A stretch of 64,000 bases of DNA from Streptomyces sp. NBC_01197 (GCF_036010505.1 NZ_CP108569.1:7084001-7148000); one strand, 5' to 3'; positions 35,557-47,175 are shown, counted from the first letter of the stretch. Numbers and translations are program-made. The notes: generated by a model from the letters alone, not told the origin.

Positions 35557-36447
35557 GTGGCAGGCGACAGTTCAGCCCCCCACAACCTCGTCACCAAGCA
35601 TCCGCAACCCGAATTCGAGCAACAGGACCAGAAGCACCCCGGATGGACAGGGCCGATGGATCCCCCGCCCGATCACGGGGAGGAGTCCTACCGGGGCAAT
35701 GGCCTGCTGGCAGACCGGAAGACCGTGGTGACCGGCGGCGATTCCGGCATCGGCCGAGCCGTCGCCCTGGCCTTCGCGCGGGAAGGCGCCGACGTCTTGT
35801 TCACCCATCTCCCCGCCGAGGAGGACGACGCGAACGAAACGGCCCGCCTGGTGACCGAAGCGGGCCGCCGAGCTGTACCGGTGCCCTGCGACATCCGTGA
35901 AGAAGAGCAGTGCCGGCAGCTCATCGAACGCGCTGTCACCGAGTTCGGCCGCATCGACATCCTGGTGAACAACGCCGCCTATCAGATGTCCCAGCCGGAC
36001 GGGATCAAAGCGATCTCCACGGAGCAGTTCGACCGCGTGATGCGCACCAATCTCTACGGCATGTTCTGGCTGTCCAAAATGGCGTTGCCTCACATACCCA
36101 AAGGCGGATCGATCATCAACTCGGCTTCTGTGCAGGGGTACAAACCCAGCCCGCACCTGCTCGACTACGCGATGACCAAGGGCGCCATCGTCACGTTCAC
36201 CCAGGGACTCGCACAGATGGTGGCCGGTGACGGCATCCGGGTCAACGCCGTAGCTCCCGGACCGGTGTGGACCCCTCTCATCCCCGCCACGCTTCCGGAC
36301 ACCGCCACATTCGGCAAACAGTCACCCCTGGGCCGCCCCGCCCAGCCCGCTGAGATGGCCCCCGCTTACGTCTTCCTCGCCTCCCCGCAGGCCAGTTACA
36401 TCACCGCAGAGATCGTCAACGCCACGGGTGGGACCCCTCTGCCCTGA
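35557..36447 (+). CDS. short-chain dehydrogenase, YhdF/YghA type
   Basis: A 296-residue SDR with an N-terminal extension (HPQPEFEQQDQKHPGWTGPMDPPPDHGEESY) diagnostic of the YghA/YhdF/GsiB-linked stress subgroup. The nucleotide motif is TGGDSGIG, NNAA follows, and the catalytic YxxxK is in LDYAMTKGA. GTG at 35557 follows GGAGG by six bases. It sits between the alcohol dehydrogenase and an MFS transporter. The substrate is not known; members are induced by oxidative or osmotic stress in other bacteria. Confidence 0.87.
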   Translation: MAGDSSAPHNLVTKHPQPEFEQQDQKHPGWTGPMDPPPDHGEESYRGNGLLADRKTVVTGGDSGIGRAVALAFAREGADVLFTHLPAEEDDANETARLVTEAGRRAVPVPCDIREEEQCRQLIERAVTEFGRIDILVNNAAYQMSQPDGIKAISTEQFDRVMRTNLYGMFWLSKMALPHIPKGGSIINSASVQGYKPSPHLLDYAMTKGAIVTFTQGLAQMVAGDGIRVNAVAPGPVWTPLIPATLPDTATFGKQSPLGRPAQPAEMAPAYVFLASPQASYITAEIVNATGGTPLP

Positions 36448-36488
36448 CGGGCCCCGGGCCGCGCGCCTCCCGACCGAAGGAACCAGTG

Positions 36489-37988
36489 ATGGGGCGAGAC
36501 GGCCCGGCAGACGGCAGTACCCCATCGCTCAGCTCAGCCCCGGGGCCGTTGGCCCGCGTATGGAAGTGGGCGAAGAGAAAAGCGGGTGGCCGGGCACGGT
36601 TGGCTGTCCTCGCTCTGCTGGCCGCAGTGGTCGGGCTCGACGGGGCGGACAAGGCCACCATCTCGGTCAACGCCCGCGCCATCGAGCATGCGTTCTCCAT
36701 CAATGACGCCGGTATCGGACTGCTGGTCTCGGTCAGCTCACTCACCGGGGCTCTCTTCACGCTGCCGGTCGGCGTGCTGACGGACCGGGTGACACGGGTG
36801 CGGCTGCTGGGGACGAGCATCGCTCTGTGGGCACTGGCCTCGCTGGCATCCGGCCTGGCGCCGTCGTTCGGGTGGCTGATGGCCGCTCGCGTCGCACTGG
36901 GAGCCGTCACCGCGACGGCGGGCCCCACCGTCGCCTCCCTCTTCGGTGATTTCTTTCCGGCGGGCGAACGGGCACGGCTGTACGGATACGTCCTGGCCGG
37001 CGAACTCGTGGGAACGGGCGCGGGGTACGTCATTACCAGCGGCATCACCGCTCTGACGTCCTGGCGGTTCTCTCTCGCCTGGCTCACTCTTCCTGCCCTG
37101 GCTCTGTCCGCAGTCGTATGGCGCACCCCGGAGCCGTCCAGAGGGAGGCAGGAGACACTCACCTCCGGACGCGAACGGTCCAAGGACCGCGGGAAACCCT
37201 CAAGCCAGGGCCCTGCCGGGGAGGCGCTGCCAGAGGCCCAGGACGCGGCCGGACACTTGGCAGAGGAGAGCGGCGTCCCGGTCGTGAGGGGTCAGGTCCT
37301 CGTCGAAGATCCTCGGCGGATGTCGCTGTGGCGGGTCGCCCGTTATGTCCTGCGGATCCGCACGGCCCTGCTGATGATCACGGCCTCGGCACTCGGTTAC
37401 TTCTTCTTCGCGGGCGTACGGACATTCGCGCTGCTGTTCGCCACCCGGCACTATGCCATCAGCACCGGTGCGGCCAGCGGCCTCACCCTTGTCGTCGGTA
37501 CGGGAGCGCTTGCAGGCGTATTCGGTGGCGGGCGCCTGGCTGACCTGCTGTTGCGCCGCGGCTATCTCAATGGCCGCGTCCTCGTCCCTTCGCTCGCTCT
37601 GCTGCTGGCGCCGCTGGCTTTGGCTCCTGCTTTCATCACCACGTCCCTCTGGGCAGCGGTGCCGCTTCTCACCCTGGGTGCGGCGCTGCTGGCTGCGCCC
37701 AACCCCCCTTTGGACGCAGCGCGTCTCGACATCGTGCCGCCTGGGCTGTGGGGGAGGGCCGAAGCCATCCGCACGGCCGTACGGACCCTCGGCGAGTTCC
37801 TGGCTCCCCTGCTGTTCGGCTATCTCTCGGCCTCGGTCTTCACCGGGGCCGACCACCTGCGGGACGCCTTTCTGCTGGGCCTGGCCCCCTTGGCCGCGGC
37901 GGCCTCGCTCGGCTTTCTCGCGCTGTGGACGTACCCGCGCGATGTGGCCACTGCCAACGCATCCGGGCCTCGCCGTGCATCGGCTTGA
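36489..37988 (+). CDS. major facilitator superfamily transporter
   Basis: A 499-residue membrane protein with twelve predicted helices in two halves separated by a long hydrophilic loop (about residues 205-285). The GVLTDRVTRVRLLG segment between helices two and three is the MFS motif A. ATG at 36489 follows GGAA; GTG one codon earlier is possible. The substrate is not evident; MFS members of this sort export drugs or take up organic anions. It converges on katE with 39 bp between stops. Confidence 0.8.
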   Translation: MGRDGPADGSTPSLSSAPGPLARVWKWAKRKAGGRARLAVLALLAAVVGLDGADKATISVNARAIEHAFSINDAGIGLLVSVSSLTGALFTLPVGVLTDRVTRVRLLGTSIALWALASLASGLAPSFGWLMAARVALGAVTATAGPTVASLFGDFFPAGERARLYGYVLAGELVGTGAGYVITSGITALTSWRFSLAWLTLPALALSAVVWRTPEPSRGRQETLTSGRERSKDRGKPSSQGPAGEALPEAQDAAGHLAEESGVPVVRGQVLVEDPRRMSLWRVARYVLRIRTALLMITASALGYFFFAGVRTFALLFATRHYAISTGAASGLTLVVGTGALAGVFGGGRLADLLLRRGYLNGRVLVPSLALLLAPLALAPAFITTSLWAAVPLLTLGAALLAAPNPPLDAARLDIVPPGLWGRAEAIRTAVRTLGEFLAPLLFGYLSASVFTGADHLRDAFLLGLAPLAAAASLGFLALWTYPRDVATANASGPRRASA

Positions 37989-38027
37989 GCGTTGCCGTCC
38001 GCCGCTCGGCCGCCCTCCCCTGCCGGT

Positions 38028-40304
38028 TCAGAGGTTCTGGAACCGTTGCCAGACCCGGTGAGTTCCCAGCAGCTGGGTGACCTGCTCGAATGCGCTGTCG
38101 CCGTCGCCTGCGACGACCAGGCCAGGGGCGTCCCGGGGGATACCTGCGGCTTCCAGGACCCTCTCGGCACCGTTCCAGCCTCCGATGGCCTTACCGTGCC
38201 GGAACGCCTCCGTCAGCATGAGCAGGACCCTCGGGTCGGTCGCGGTGTCCGGCTGTACCGCTCCCTGTCCGGCTTTGGCGTCCGTTGCGCCGTGCGCGTC
38301 GGCGCCGGTTCCGGGTACGCCTGCCAGCAGGATGGCGTCGTACTCGACCGAGCGTGCCGTGGCGAAGGTGCGCTGGACGGCGACGGGATCACCGTCCGCG
38401 TCGAGCTTCCCGCCGGCAGGAGCGATGACCAGCGGCACCATGTCTGCGTCCAGGACGGCCTGACGCACCGTGCGGACAGCGGCGAGATCCCCGTTCTCAT
38501 CGGCCACGATGCCGATGATGCGTCCGTCCAGCGGCCACGTCCGGCCCAGCTGTGAAAGGGCCGGGCTCGCGGCCGGATCCGCGAGCGGCTCGGTGGCCTC
38601 GGGGGCAGCGAGCCCGAGGCCGGTGGCCACGCGCCGGCACAGCTCGGGATCGATGTTCGCGAGCACTTTCAGGCCGCGCTCCTTGATGGCCGGCTCATAG
38701 CACTTGCCCAGTTCGAAGGTGTACGCGCCGATGATGTGCTCGCGCTCCACCGGCGTCATGCTGAGCCAGAACAACCGGGGCTGGCTGAAGTGGTCGGCGA
38801 ACGAGGCCGGCGCCTGGCGCACTTTCTTCCCCGCCGGTACATCGACCGGGACCTCGACGTACGCACCACTGTCCGCGCCGGCCTGGAACGGGCAGCCGCC
38901 GTCCAGCGAGTTCGGCCGGTACGGTGCCACGCCGCTGTGCACGGCTGTCTGGTGCATACCGTCACGCAGCATGTCGTTCACGGGTGCGTGCGTACGATTG
39001 ATGGGGATCTGCGCGAAGTTGGGACCGCCGAGCCTGCTGATCTGGGTGTCCAGGTAGGAGAAGAGACGGCCGGTCAGCAGAGGGTCGTCAGTGATGTCGA
39101 TGCCCGGGACCAGGTGACCGGGGTGGAAAGCGACCTGTTCCGTCTCGGCGAAGTAGTTCGACGGGTTCGCGTTGAGGGTCAGAAGACCGATCGGCTGTAC
39201 CGGAGCCAGCTCCTCCGGGACGATGTTGGTGGGATCCAGCAGGTCGATACCCTGGAACATCTGGTCAGGATTGTCGGGGAAGGCCTGGATGCCCAGTTCC
39301 CACTCCGGGAACGCGCCGGCCTCGATGGCATCGGCCAGGTCCCGGCGGTGGAAGTCGGGGTCCATGCCGTTGATGATCTGCGCCTCTTCCCACACCAGTG
39401 AGTGGACGCCGAGCTTGGGCTTCCAGTGGAACTTCACCAGGGTCGTCGCGCCCTCGGCGTTGACCAGCCGGAACGTATGGATACCGAAGCCCTCCATCAT
39501 CCGGAAGGAGCGCGGGATGCCGCGGTCGGACATGTTCCAGATGGTGTGGTGCGTCGCCTCGGTGTGCAGAGTGACGAAGTCCCAGAACGTGTCGTGCGCG
39601 CTCTGCGCCTGCGGGATCTCCCGGTCCGGATGGGGCTTGCCGGCATGGATGACATCGGGAAACTTGATCGCGTCCTGGATGAAGAACACCGGGATGTTGT
39701 TGCCGACCAGGTCGAACGTGCCTTCTTCGGTGTAGAACTTCGTGGCGAACCCACGTGTGTCGCGCACGGTGTCCGACGATCCCCGGGAACCGAGAACAGT
39801 CGAGAAACGCACGAAGACAGGGGTCTCGACGTCCTTGGCGAGGAACGCGGCCTTGGTCACCCCCGCCGCGGTGCCGTAGCCCTGGAAGACACCGTGTGCC
39901 GCGGCGCCGCGTGCGTGGACGACCCGCTCGGGGATGCGCTCGTGGTCGAAATGGGTGATCTTCTCCCGCAGATGGTGGTCCTGCAGCAGAATGGGCCCGC
40001 GCTCACCGGCTTTGAGAGAGTGATCCGAGTCGTACAGCCGGGTGCCCTGGGCCGTGGTCAGATAAGCACCCGACTGGGCTACGGCCTTCTGATCAGCCCC
40101 GCTGGCCTGCCCGGTGGGGGTCACTGTGTCGGGGCCGCTCTGATCCGCCTTGGGCGGCAGCGGCGCCGTGGGCTCCGTGGGCTCGTCGACGGGGGGTGAC
40201 ACGGGTCCAGGCCTGCCGGGGAGCTCCCCGGCCGCGCCGGGGCCGTCGGCGAGAGCGTCAGCCACCTTTTCCGCGACTGCTTTCGCCGGGTTCTTGTCCT
40301 TCAT
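38028..40304 (-). CDS. katE: large-subunit catalase (HPII type)
   Basis: A 758-residue clade 2 catalase. The proximal and distal heme regions are seen in RVVHARGAAAHGVF, VFVRFSTVLGSRGSSDT and GNNIPVFFIQDAIKFPD. A flexible N-terminal extension of about 80 residues and a C-terminal flavodoxin-like (class I amidotransferase-like) domain from about residue 600 account for the length over small catalases (about 500). It removes hydrogen peroxide in the cytoplasm. Upstream inverted repeats (40328-40372) may control it. Confidence 0.95.
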   Translation of the reverse strand: MKDKNPAKAVAEKVADALADGPGAAGELPGRPGPVSPPVDEPTEPTAPLPPKADQSGPDTVTPTGQASGADQKAVAQSGAYLTTAQGTRLYDSDHSLKAGERGPILLQDHHLREKITHFDHERIPERVVHARGAAAHGVFQGYGTAAGVTKAAFLAKDVETPVFVRFSTVLGSRGSSDTVRDTRGFATKFYTEEGTFDLVGNNIPVFFIQDAIKFPDVIHAGKPHPDREIPQAQSAHDTFWDFVTLHTEATHHTIWNMSDRGIPRSFRMMEGFGIHTFRLVNAEGATTLVKFHWKPKLGVHSLVWEEAQIINGMDPDFHRRDLADAIEAGAFPEWELGIQAFPDNPDQMFQGIDLLDPTNIVPEELAPVQPIGLLTLNANPSNYFAETEQVAFHPGHLVPGIDITDDPLLTGRLFSYLDTQISRLGGPNFAQIPINRTHAPVNDMLRDGMHQTAVHSGVAPYRPNSLDGGCPFQAGADSGAYVEVPVDVPAGKKVRQAPASFADHFSQPRLFWLSMTPVEREHIIGAYTFELGKCYEPAIKERGLKVLANIDPELCRRVATGLGLAAPEATEPLADPAASPALSQLGRTWPLDGRIIGIVADENGDLAAVRTVRQAVLDADMVPLVIAPAGGKLDADGDPVAVQRTFATARSVEYDAILLAGVPGTGADAHGATDAKAGQGAVQPDTATDPRVLLMLTEAFRHGKAIGGWNGAERVLEAAGIPRDAPGLVVAGDGDSAFEQVTQLLGTHRVWQRFQNL

Positions 40305-40619
40305 CGTTTTCTCTCCGATCGTGGGGGGCGATATCGCAGCTGTGACCTTCGCCCGTGTTCTTTAAACGGGCGCCCAGCGCACGTCGACGCCGAGACGAAG
40401 CCTTCCCGGACTGTGCGCTCGCGTGTCTGCGGTGCAGCCCGTGATCGACGAGTACCCGCTTGCGCCCGCCGTATGGCGCCGGACGGCCGGCCGCGCAACC
40501 GGGCAGCCGTTCCCCGAGGGCGGAGGTGGCCACCCGAGCGGGGCCTGCGTCCGGGAAGGTGACGGCGCGACATAGGACCATGGGCACTGTTGGGACCGAC
40601 GGAGAGGAGAACCGGCCGT
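40305..40619. other. 315-bp divergent region katE / MBL-fold gene
   Basis: No gene is supported. It contains the palindrome and inverted repeat listed separately at 40328-40372; nothing else stands out. Confidence 0.5.
40328..40372. promoter_or_regulatory. palindrome and inverted repeat in katE leader region
   Basis: GCGATATCGC (40328-40337) is a perfect 10-bp palindrome. CGCCCGT (40350-40356) and ACGGGCG (40366-40372) form a 7-bp inverted repeat with a 9-nt spacer. Both lie 24-68 bp upstream of the katE ATG and are candidate repressor or redox-regulator sites. Confidence 0.4.
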
Positions 40620-41468
40620 ATGCCTGCCTGGATCTGTGTGACCTGTGCCGTGCAGTACCCGGACACGGAACAGCCGCCGGCGCACTGCCCCGTCTGCGAG
40701 GACGAGCGTCAGTACGTCGGCCCGGAGGGACAGCGCTGGACCACGATGGGCGAACTGGCCCGCGACCACACCAATGAACTGCGGGAGGAGGAACCGGACC
40801 TCGTCGGCATCGGTGTGAGCCCGTCGGTCGCGATCGGCCAGCGCGCACTTCTCGTGCGTACGCCGCACGGCAATGTGCTGTGGGACTGTGTCCCGCTGCT
40901 CGACGACGACGCGAAGCGGCGAATCGCCGGTCTGGGCGGGATCGACGCGATCTGCATGTCCCACCCGCACTTCTACGGCGCCCACATCGAGTTCGCCGAG
41001 GCCTTCGATGCCCGTGTCCTGATCCCGCGCGCGGACCAGCAGTGGGTGCAACGGCCCTCGCCCCGCATCGAGTTGTTCGACGACGACATCGAGCCCGTCC
41101 CCGGGATCACCCTGGCGCGGATCGGCGGCCACTTCGACGGTGCCTCGGTGCTGCACTGGCCCGCGGGTTCCGCCGGCAGAGGCGCGCTGCTGACCGGCGA
41201 CACCGTCGCCGTTGTCCAGGACCGGCGCTGGGTCAGTTTCATGTGGAGCTTCCCCAACTTCATCCCTCTCGACGAGCACACCGTGGACGACATCGCCCGC
41301 CGGGTCGGGCGCTTCGCCTTCGACCGCGTCTACGGCGGCTGGTGGGGACGTGTCGTGATCGGTGACGGCGCCGCGGCCGTCCGCCGCTCGGCCGACCGCT
41401 ACATCGCACGGCTGCGGGGGGAACGGCCGGCCGGGGGCGAGCCGCGTTCGGAGCAGGACGGGTACTGA
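40620..41468 (+). CDS. MBL-fold metallohydrolase with N-terminal zinc ribbon
   Basis: A 282-residue protein. Residues 1-30 contain CVTC and CPVC pairs typical of a small zinc ribbon or rubredoxin-like knuckle. The metallo-beta-lactamase part follows with SHPHFYGAHIEF (HxH-x4-H pattern), IGGHFDGASVLHW and LTGDT metal ligands. The ATG at 40620 follows GGAGAGGAG. The fused zinc knuckle suggests an electron-transfer or structural role. The substrate is not known; related proteins are annotated only as hydrolases. Confidence 0.8.
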   Translation: MPAWICVTCAVQYPDTEQPPAHCPVCEDERQYVGPEGQRWTTMGELARDHTNELREEEPDLVGIGVSPSVAIGQRALLVRTPHGNVLWDCVPLLDDDAKRRIAGLGGIDAICMSHPHFYGAHIEFAEAFDARVLIPRADQQWVQRPSPRIELFDDDIEPVPGITLARIGGHFDGASVLHWPAGSAGRGALLTGDTVAVVQDRRWVSFMWSFPNFIPLDEHTVDDIARRVGRFAFDRVYGGWWGRVVIGDGAAAVRRSADRYIARLRGERPAGGEPRSEQDGY

Positions 41469-41552
41469 AAGTCGCCGGCTGCCGCACCGGGCCGGCCGGC
41501 GCACCGGCCCGGACCTCCGCTCGTACGGCATCGTGATGATGCGGGACGGCGC

Positions 41553-41580
41553 GGCACCGGACGGGCAGCCGTCCGGTGCC
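41553..41580. terminator. terminator hairpin between MBL gene and copA
   Basis: GGCACCGGACGG (41553-41564) and CCGTCCGGTGCC (41569-41580) form a perfect 12-bp stem with a GCAG loop between convergent genes. Confidence 0.75.
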
Positions 41581-41703
41581 ACCCGGGAACGTCCCGGGCC
41601 CGCGCGGAGCGGGCGCGGGTATGACCTTGAGGCCGTCCACGGGAGCGGCGCCCCCACCGCGTGAAACAGCTCCCGGCCGGGGGCGCGCTGTGGTGTCCCG
41701 GGG

Positions 41704-43962
<2,259 letters not shown>

Positions 43963-44074
43963 TGCATGTCTCCTGGGGGGAGGCCGGTACGTACGGCTTC
44001 CCGTATGAGCGGGGCGGTACGGGCCGGCGTGGGATCCGCGACCCGGGGCGGAGCGGCCCCGGGCGGAAGGGACG

Positions 44075-44341
44075 TCAGAGACGGCCGGCGAGCTCGTAGC
44101 CCGCCTCGTCGACGGCGGCGCGGACGGCTTCGTCGTCCAGCGCCGCGGAGGAGATGACCGTGACCTGGCCGGTGGAGGCGACGGCCTTGACCGAGGTGAC
44201 ACCGTCGATCGCCGAGATCTCCTCGGACACCGCTCCTTCGCAGTGGCCGCAGGTCATGCCCGACACCTGGTACGTGGTGGTGACGGGGCCGCCCGCAACG
44301 TCGGTCGCGGCGCCGGAGCGGGGGTCTGCCTGGGAGGTCAT
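44075..44341 (-). CDS. copZ: copper chaperone CopZ
   Basis: An 88-residue heavy-metal-associated domain protein with GMTCGHC (C31-x2-C34) and the usual EEISAIDGV helix. It should carry Cu(I) to CopA. The ATG at 44341 follows AAGGAC; the frame is open further upstream but not family-like. An N-terminal extension of about 20 residues precedes the domain. It is the first gene of copZ-copA and lies 80 bp downstream of a CsoR-type inverted repeat. Confidence 0.9.
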   Translation of the reverse strand: MTSQADPRSGAATDVAGGPVTTTYQVSGMTCGHCEGAVSEEISAIDGVTSVKAVASTGQVTVISSAALDDEAVRAAVDEAGYELAGRL

Positions 44342-44420
44342 CGCATCGTCCTTACGATCGCTGTGGTGGGGCAGTCGGGCGGAACTGGTTCTTCCGTGTC
44401 TTCCCGAAGATGAGAACATC

Positions 44421-44437
44421 ATACCCGAGGGGGGTAT
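44421..44437 (-). promoter_or_regulatory. CsoR-type copper operator
   Basis: ATACCC (44421-44426), five bases, GGGTAT (44432-44437) is a perfect inverted repeat matching the known CsoR operator pattern (TACCC/GGGTA arms). It lies 80 bp upstream of copZ. CsoR would release it when Cu(I) is bound. The csoR gene is not in the window. Confidence 0.8.
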
Positions 44438-44504
44438 TCCCTCTCCTGTCGGCTCACCCTGCTGAGCGGATGGGCGGAGAGCGCCGGACGCTGTCCCCGG
44501 GGGA

Positions 44505-45521
44505 TCAGTGGTCGTGCGGACCCGCGTGGTGCGTGGGGCCGTGGGCGTCCTCGCAGTGCGCGGCGACGCCGGCGGGCGGCGGGGCGGAGCCGATGGTGAG
44601 CTCCTGTCCCACTGCGGCCGTGTGGGCATGGTCGACCTGGAGAGTGGTGTGAGTGATGGCCCACTGGTCCGCCAGGAGGCGTTCGAGGCCCCGGCGTACG
44701 GCGTGGCAGTCGCCGGCGGGCGTGACCAGCACATGTGCCGACAGGGCGGTCTGCTCGGAGCTGATCTGCCAGACATGCAGATCGTGGACCTCCACGACGC
44801 CTTCCTGAGCGGCGAGTTGGTCGCCGAGGGCGTCGGGGTCGGTGCCCGCGGGTGCGGCTTCGAGGAAGATACGGCCCGAGGCCCGGGCAAGGCCGGTACC
44901 GGCGCGGACCATGAGCGCCACCACGACCAGGGTGGCGATCGCGTCGGCCCTGGCGAAGCCGGTGGTCAATACGACCACACCGGCTACGGCGGTGGCGATG
45001 AATCCGTACAGGTCGGTGAGGATGTGCTGGTAGGCGCCCTCGACGTTGAGGCTGGTGCGGTTGGCCCTGGAGATGCACCAGGCGGCCAGCAGATTGACGG
45101 CGACACCGACGAGCGCCGTGGCCAGGACCGGCCCGCCGGTGACCGGGGGAGGGTCGATCAGGCGCCGCACCGCCTCGTAGGCCAGCCATGCGGCGAGTAC
45201 GAGCAGGGTGATGCCGTTGGCCTGGGCGGAGAGGATCTCGGCGCGCTTGAGGCCGAAGGTGTAGCCGCCCCTGGCGGGGCGCGCGGCGAGCCGCATCGCG
45301 ACCAGCGCCAGGACGATGGACGCGGCGTCGGTGAGCATATGGGCCGCGTCGGAGAGCAGGGCCAGCGAGTGCGACGCCAGCCCGACGACGACTTCCCCGG
45401 CCATGAAGGCGACGATCAGGGTGAGGGCCGCGCCCAGCCAGCGGCGGTCCGCGTCCTGCGCCACGCCATGGCTGTGCCCGTGATCACCCGAGCCCGGATG
45501 GTCGTGATCGTGGCTGCTCAC
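44505..45521 (-). CDS. cation diffusion facilitator, zinc/cobalt exporter type
   Basis: A 338-residue CDF transporter. A His-rich start (SSHDHDHPGSGDHGHSHG) precedes six helices; the transport site is in LLSDAAHMLTDAASI and NVEGAYQHILTDLYG. The C-terminal cytoplasmic domain has EVHDLHVWQISSE, and the end is again His-rich (HCEDAHGPTHHAGPHDH). GTG at 45521 follows AGGGGG. It should export Zn(II) or Co(II) in exchange for protons. The metal is inferred from the His-rich ends. Confidence 0.9.
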   Translation of the reverse strand: MSSHDHDHPGSGDHGHSHGVAQDADRRWLGAALTLIVAFMAGEVVVGLASHSLALLSDAAHMLTDAASIVLALVAMRLAARPARGGYTFGLKRAEILSAQANGITLLVLAAWLAYEAVRRLIDPPPVTGGPVLATALVGVAVNLLAAWCISRANRTSLNVEGAYQHILTDLYGFIATAVAGVVVLTTGFARADAIATLVVVALMVRAGTGLARASGRIFLEAAPAGTDPDALGDQLAAQEGVVEVHDLHVWQISSEQTALSAHVLVTPAGDCHAVRRGLERLLADQWAITHTTLQVDHAHTAAVGQELTIGSAPPPAGVAAHCEDAHGPTHHAGPHDH

Positions 45522-45812
45522 GTGCTGCCCCCTGTGTGGTCGGAGACGGGCAGTGAACCTCAGTACGGGCCCTTGGTGCAAAGGCTGCATCGATGTCGGT
45601 TACCAGTGTCGTTACCGGCCACGCCGGCGCAGCGTCCGCGGCGCCGGGCGGCACCGCCGCCCCACCCCTCGCCCGCACCGGATGGCGGGGCCCGGCCGGC
45701 CCTCGGATACCAGGCCGGGGTATCGTCGGGCCGGGCGCCACAACCGCCCGGAACGAGCGGCGGCCGGAAGTCCGAACACCGGAACGCCCAGAAACACAGA
45801 ACGGGGAGTCGG

Positions 45813-46310
45813 GTGAGCAGCGGAGCGGCGCGCGGCCCGGCCACGGCCCGGCTGGCCGTGGTGTGCGCGGTGCTCTTCGGCCTGTTCCTCATGCACGGTG
45901 CTCCGGCCACCGCGGCCGGCGGTTGTCACGGCTTCCTCTCCTCCGCCTCGATGAACGCCGCGATGCCCGGCGGTACGGATGCTGCGAGGCCCGGCGGTGC
46001 GAACGCCGCGATGCCCCCCGGTCACGGCGGTTCCGCGATGGCGCCCGCAGCCGCACACCCGGTCGCGGCCCACCAGGGGCCCGCGTTCCGGGCCGGGACC
46101 GGGGCGGGGCCGCGCGGGGCGGTCTGTGTGTCGACCCCCGCACGCGATCGCACCCTGTTCGGACCTGGCCTCAGCGGTCCGGCCGTCCTCGCGCTCCCGG
46201 CCGTCCGGCCGTCGCGTGGCCGGGCGGTGCTGCTGGGCGGGACCGGGCGAAGAGGGCCGCCGGTAAGCGGGCGAAGTCTGCTGCTGCGGGTGTGTGTCGC
46301 GCGGGCGTGA
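45813..46310 (+). CDS. DUF6153-like exported protein
   Basis: A 165-residue protein with an N-terminal hydrophobic helix (RLAVVCAVLFGLFLMHGAPATAAG) serving as a signal peptide or anchor. A Met/Gly/Ala-rich repeat region follows (MNAAMPGG, NAAMPPGHGG, SAMAP), with single cysteines in GGCHGF and GAVCVST, and the end GPPVSGRSLLLRVCV resembles the PPDLxxLQLLR end of DUF6153 proteins. GTG at 45813 follows GGGGAG. DUF6153 genes commonly precede DUF305 genes in Streptomyces, as here. The Met-rich repeats suggest copper binding outside the cytoplasm (inference). Confidence 0.65.
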   Translation: MSSGAARGPATARLAVVCAVLFGLFLMHGAPATAAGGCHGFLSSASMNAAMPGGTDAARPGGANAAMPPGHGGSAMAPAAAHPVAAHQGPAFRAGTGAGPRGAVCVSTPARDRTLFGPGLSGPAVLALPAVRPSRGRAVLLGGTGRRGPPVSGRSLLLRVCVARA

Positions 46311-46408
46311 CAGGGCCGCGCCGGACCCGGCCGACCTGGCCAGGGTTTCCGGCAACGGTTCCCGCTCACCCGCGCGCCATGGGGCGCGTCCATCCGGAAA
46401 GACCTGAC

Positions 46409-47053
46409 ATGTCTGTTCTCCCGCACTCCTCCGCTCGCCGTCGCACCGTCGTGTCCGCCGGTGTCGTCGCGTCTCTCGCTCTCGGGCTCGCCGCCTGCGG
46501 CTCCGGCGACAAGCACACGTCCGCGTCCGCCCCGCACCACGGAAACAGTCCCTCCGCCTCCGCGCCGGGAAGCTTCGACGCAGCGGACGTGACGTTCGCG
46601 CAGATGATGATCCCGCACCACCAGCAGGCCGTGTCGATGGCGGAACTGGCCGACGGCCGCGCCTCCGACCAGGAGATCAAGAGCCTGGCCGCGGACATCG
46701 AGAAGGCTCAGGGCCCTGAGATCAGCACGATGCAGGGCTGGCTGGCGTCGTGGGGCAAGCCAGCCTCCCCGTCCATGGACCACAACATGCCGGGCATGAC
46801 CCACGGCAGCGGCTCGTCCATGCCCGGCATGATGTCCGACAAGGACATGACAGGACTCAAGGCCGCCAAGGGCAAGGACTTCGACAAGAGGTTCACCGAG
46901 ATGATGATCGGTCACCACAAGGGTGCGATCACCATGGCAGAGGACGAGCAGAAGAAGGGCCGTAACGCCGCGGCCAAGAAGCTCGCGGTTGCCGTGGTGA
47001 AGAACCAGCAGGCCGAGGTCGACAAGATGCACAAGATCCTCGGCCGGCTCTGA
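46409..47053 (+). CDS. DUF305 lipoprotein
   Basis: A 214-residue protein with a lipoprotein signal ending in the lipobox LAAC (Cys30). The DUF305 ferritin-like domain shows its two signature blocks, FAQMMIPHHQQAVSMAEL and FTEMMIGHHKGAITMAEDE. Between them is a Met/His-rich insert (MDHNMPGMTHGSGSSMPGMM), a likely copper- or silver-binding loop. It should sit on the outer face of the membrane. It follows the DUF6153 gene by 98 bp and is close to copZ-copA and the CDF exporter. A perfect terminator follows. Confidence 0.9.
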   Translation: MSVLPHSSARRRTVVSAGVVASLALGLAACGSGDKHTSASAPHHGNSPSASAPGSFDAADVTFAQMMIPHHQQAVSMAELADGRASDQEIKSLAADIEKAQGPEISTMQGWLASWGKPASPSMDHNMPGMTHGSGSSMPGMMSDKDMTGLKAAKGKDFDKRFTEMMIGHHKGAITMAEDEQKKGRNAAAKKLAVAVVKNQQAEVDKMHKILGRL

Positions 47054-47114
47054 CCGGCTTTTTGAGAGCGGCTCCGACGCTTGATCGGCGCGCCGTGATC
47101 AGTCCCGCGTAACC

Positions 47115-47150
47115 CTGTTCCGGGCCCTCTTCGCAGAGGGCCCGGAACAG
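47115..47150. terminator. perfect 16-bp terminator hairpin
   Basis: CTGTTCCGGGCCCTCT (47115-47130) and AGAGGGCCCGGAACAG (47135-47150) pair without mismatch around a TCGC tetraloop, between the convergent DUF305 gene and the gene at 47176-47544. Confidence 0.85.
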
Positions 47151-47175
47151 CGCTGTGGGGCAGCTGTCCCTCCGC

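Noticed and set aside
40305..40420. Sigma-B-type promoter for katE
   Set aside because: A GTTT box is present on the minus strand, but the element at the expected distance is GGTCAC, not GGGTAT-like.
40571..40600. DosR/DevR-type box before the MBL gene
   Set aside because: GGACC and GGGACC words occur, but not as the required inverted GGGAC/GTCCC pair.
43963..44202. 80-residue N-terminal extension of copA
   Set aside because: Arg/Pro/Ser-rich, runs into the copZ gene, and the ATG at 43962 has a good ribosome site.
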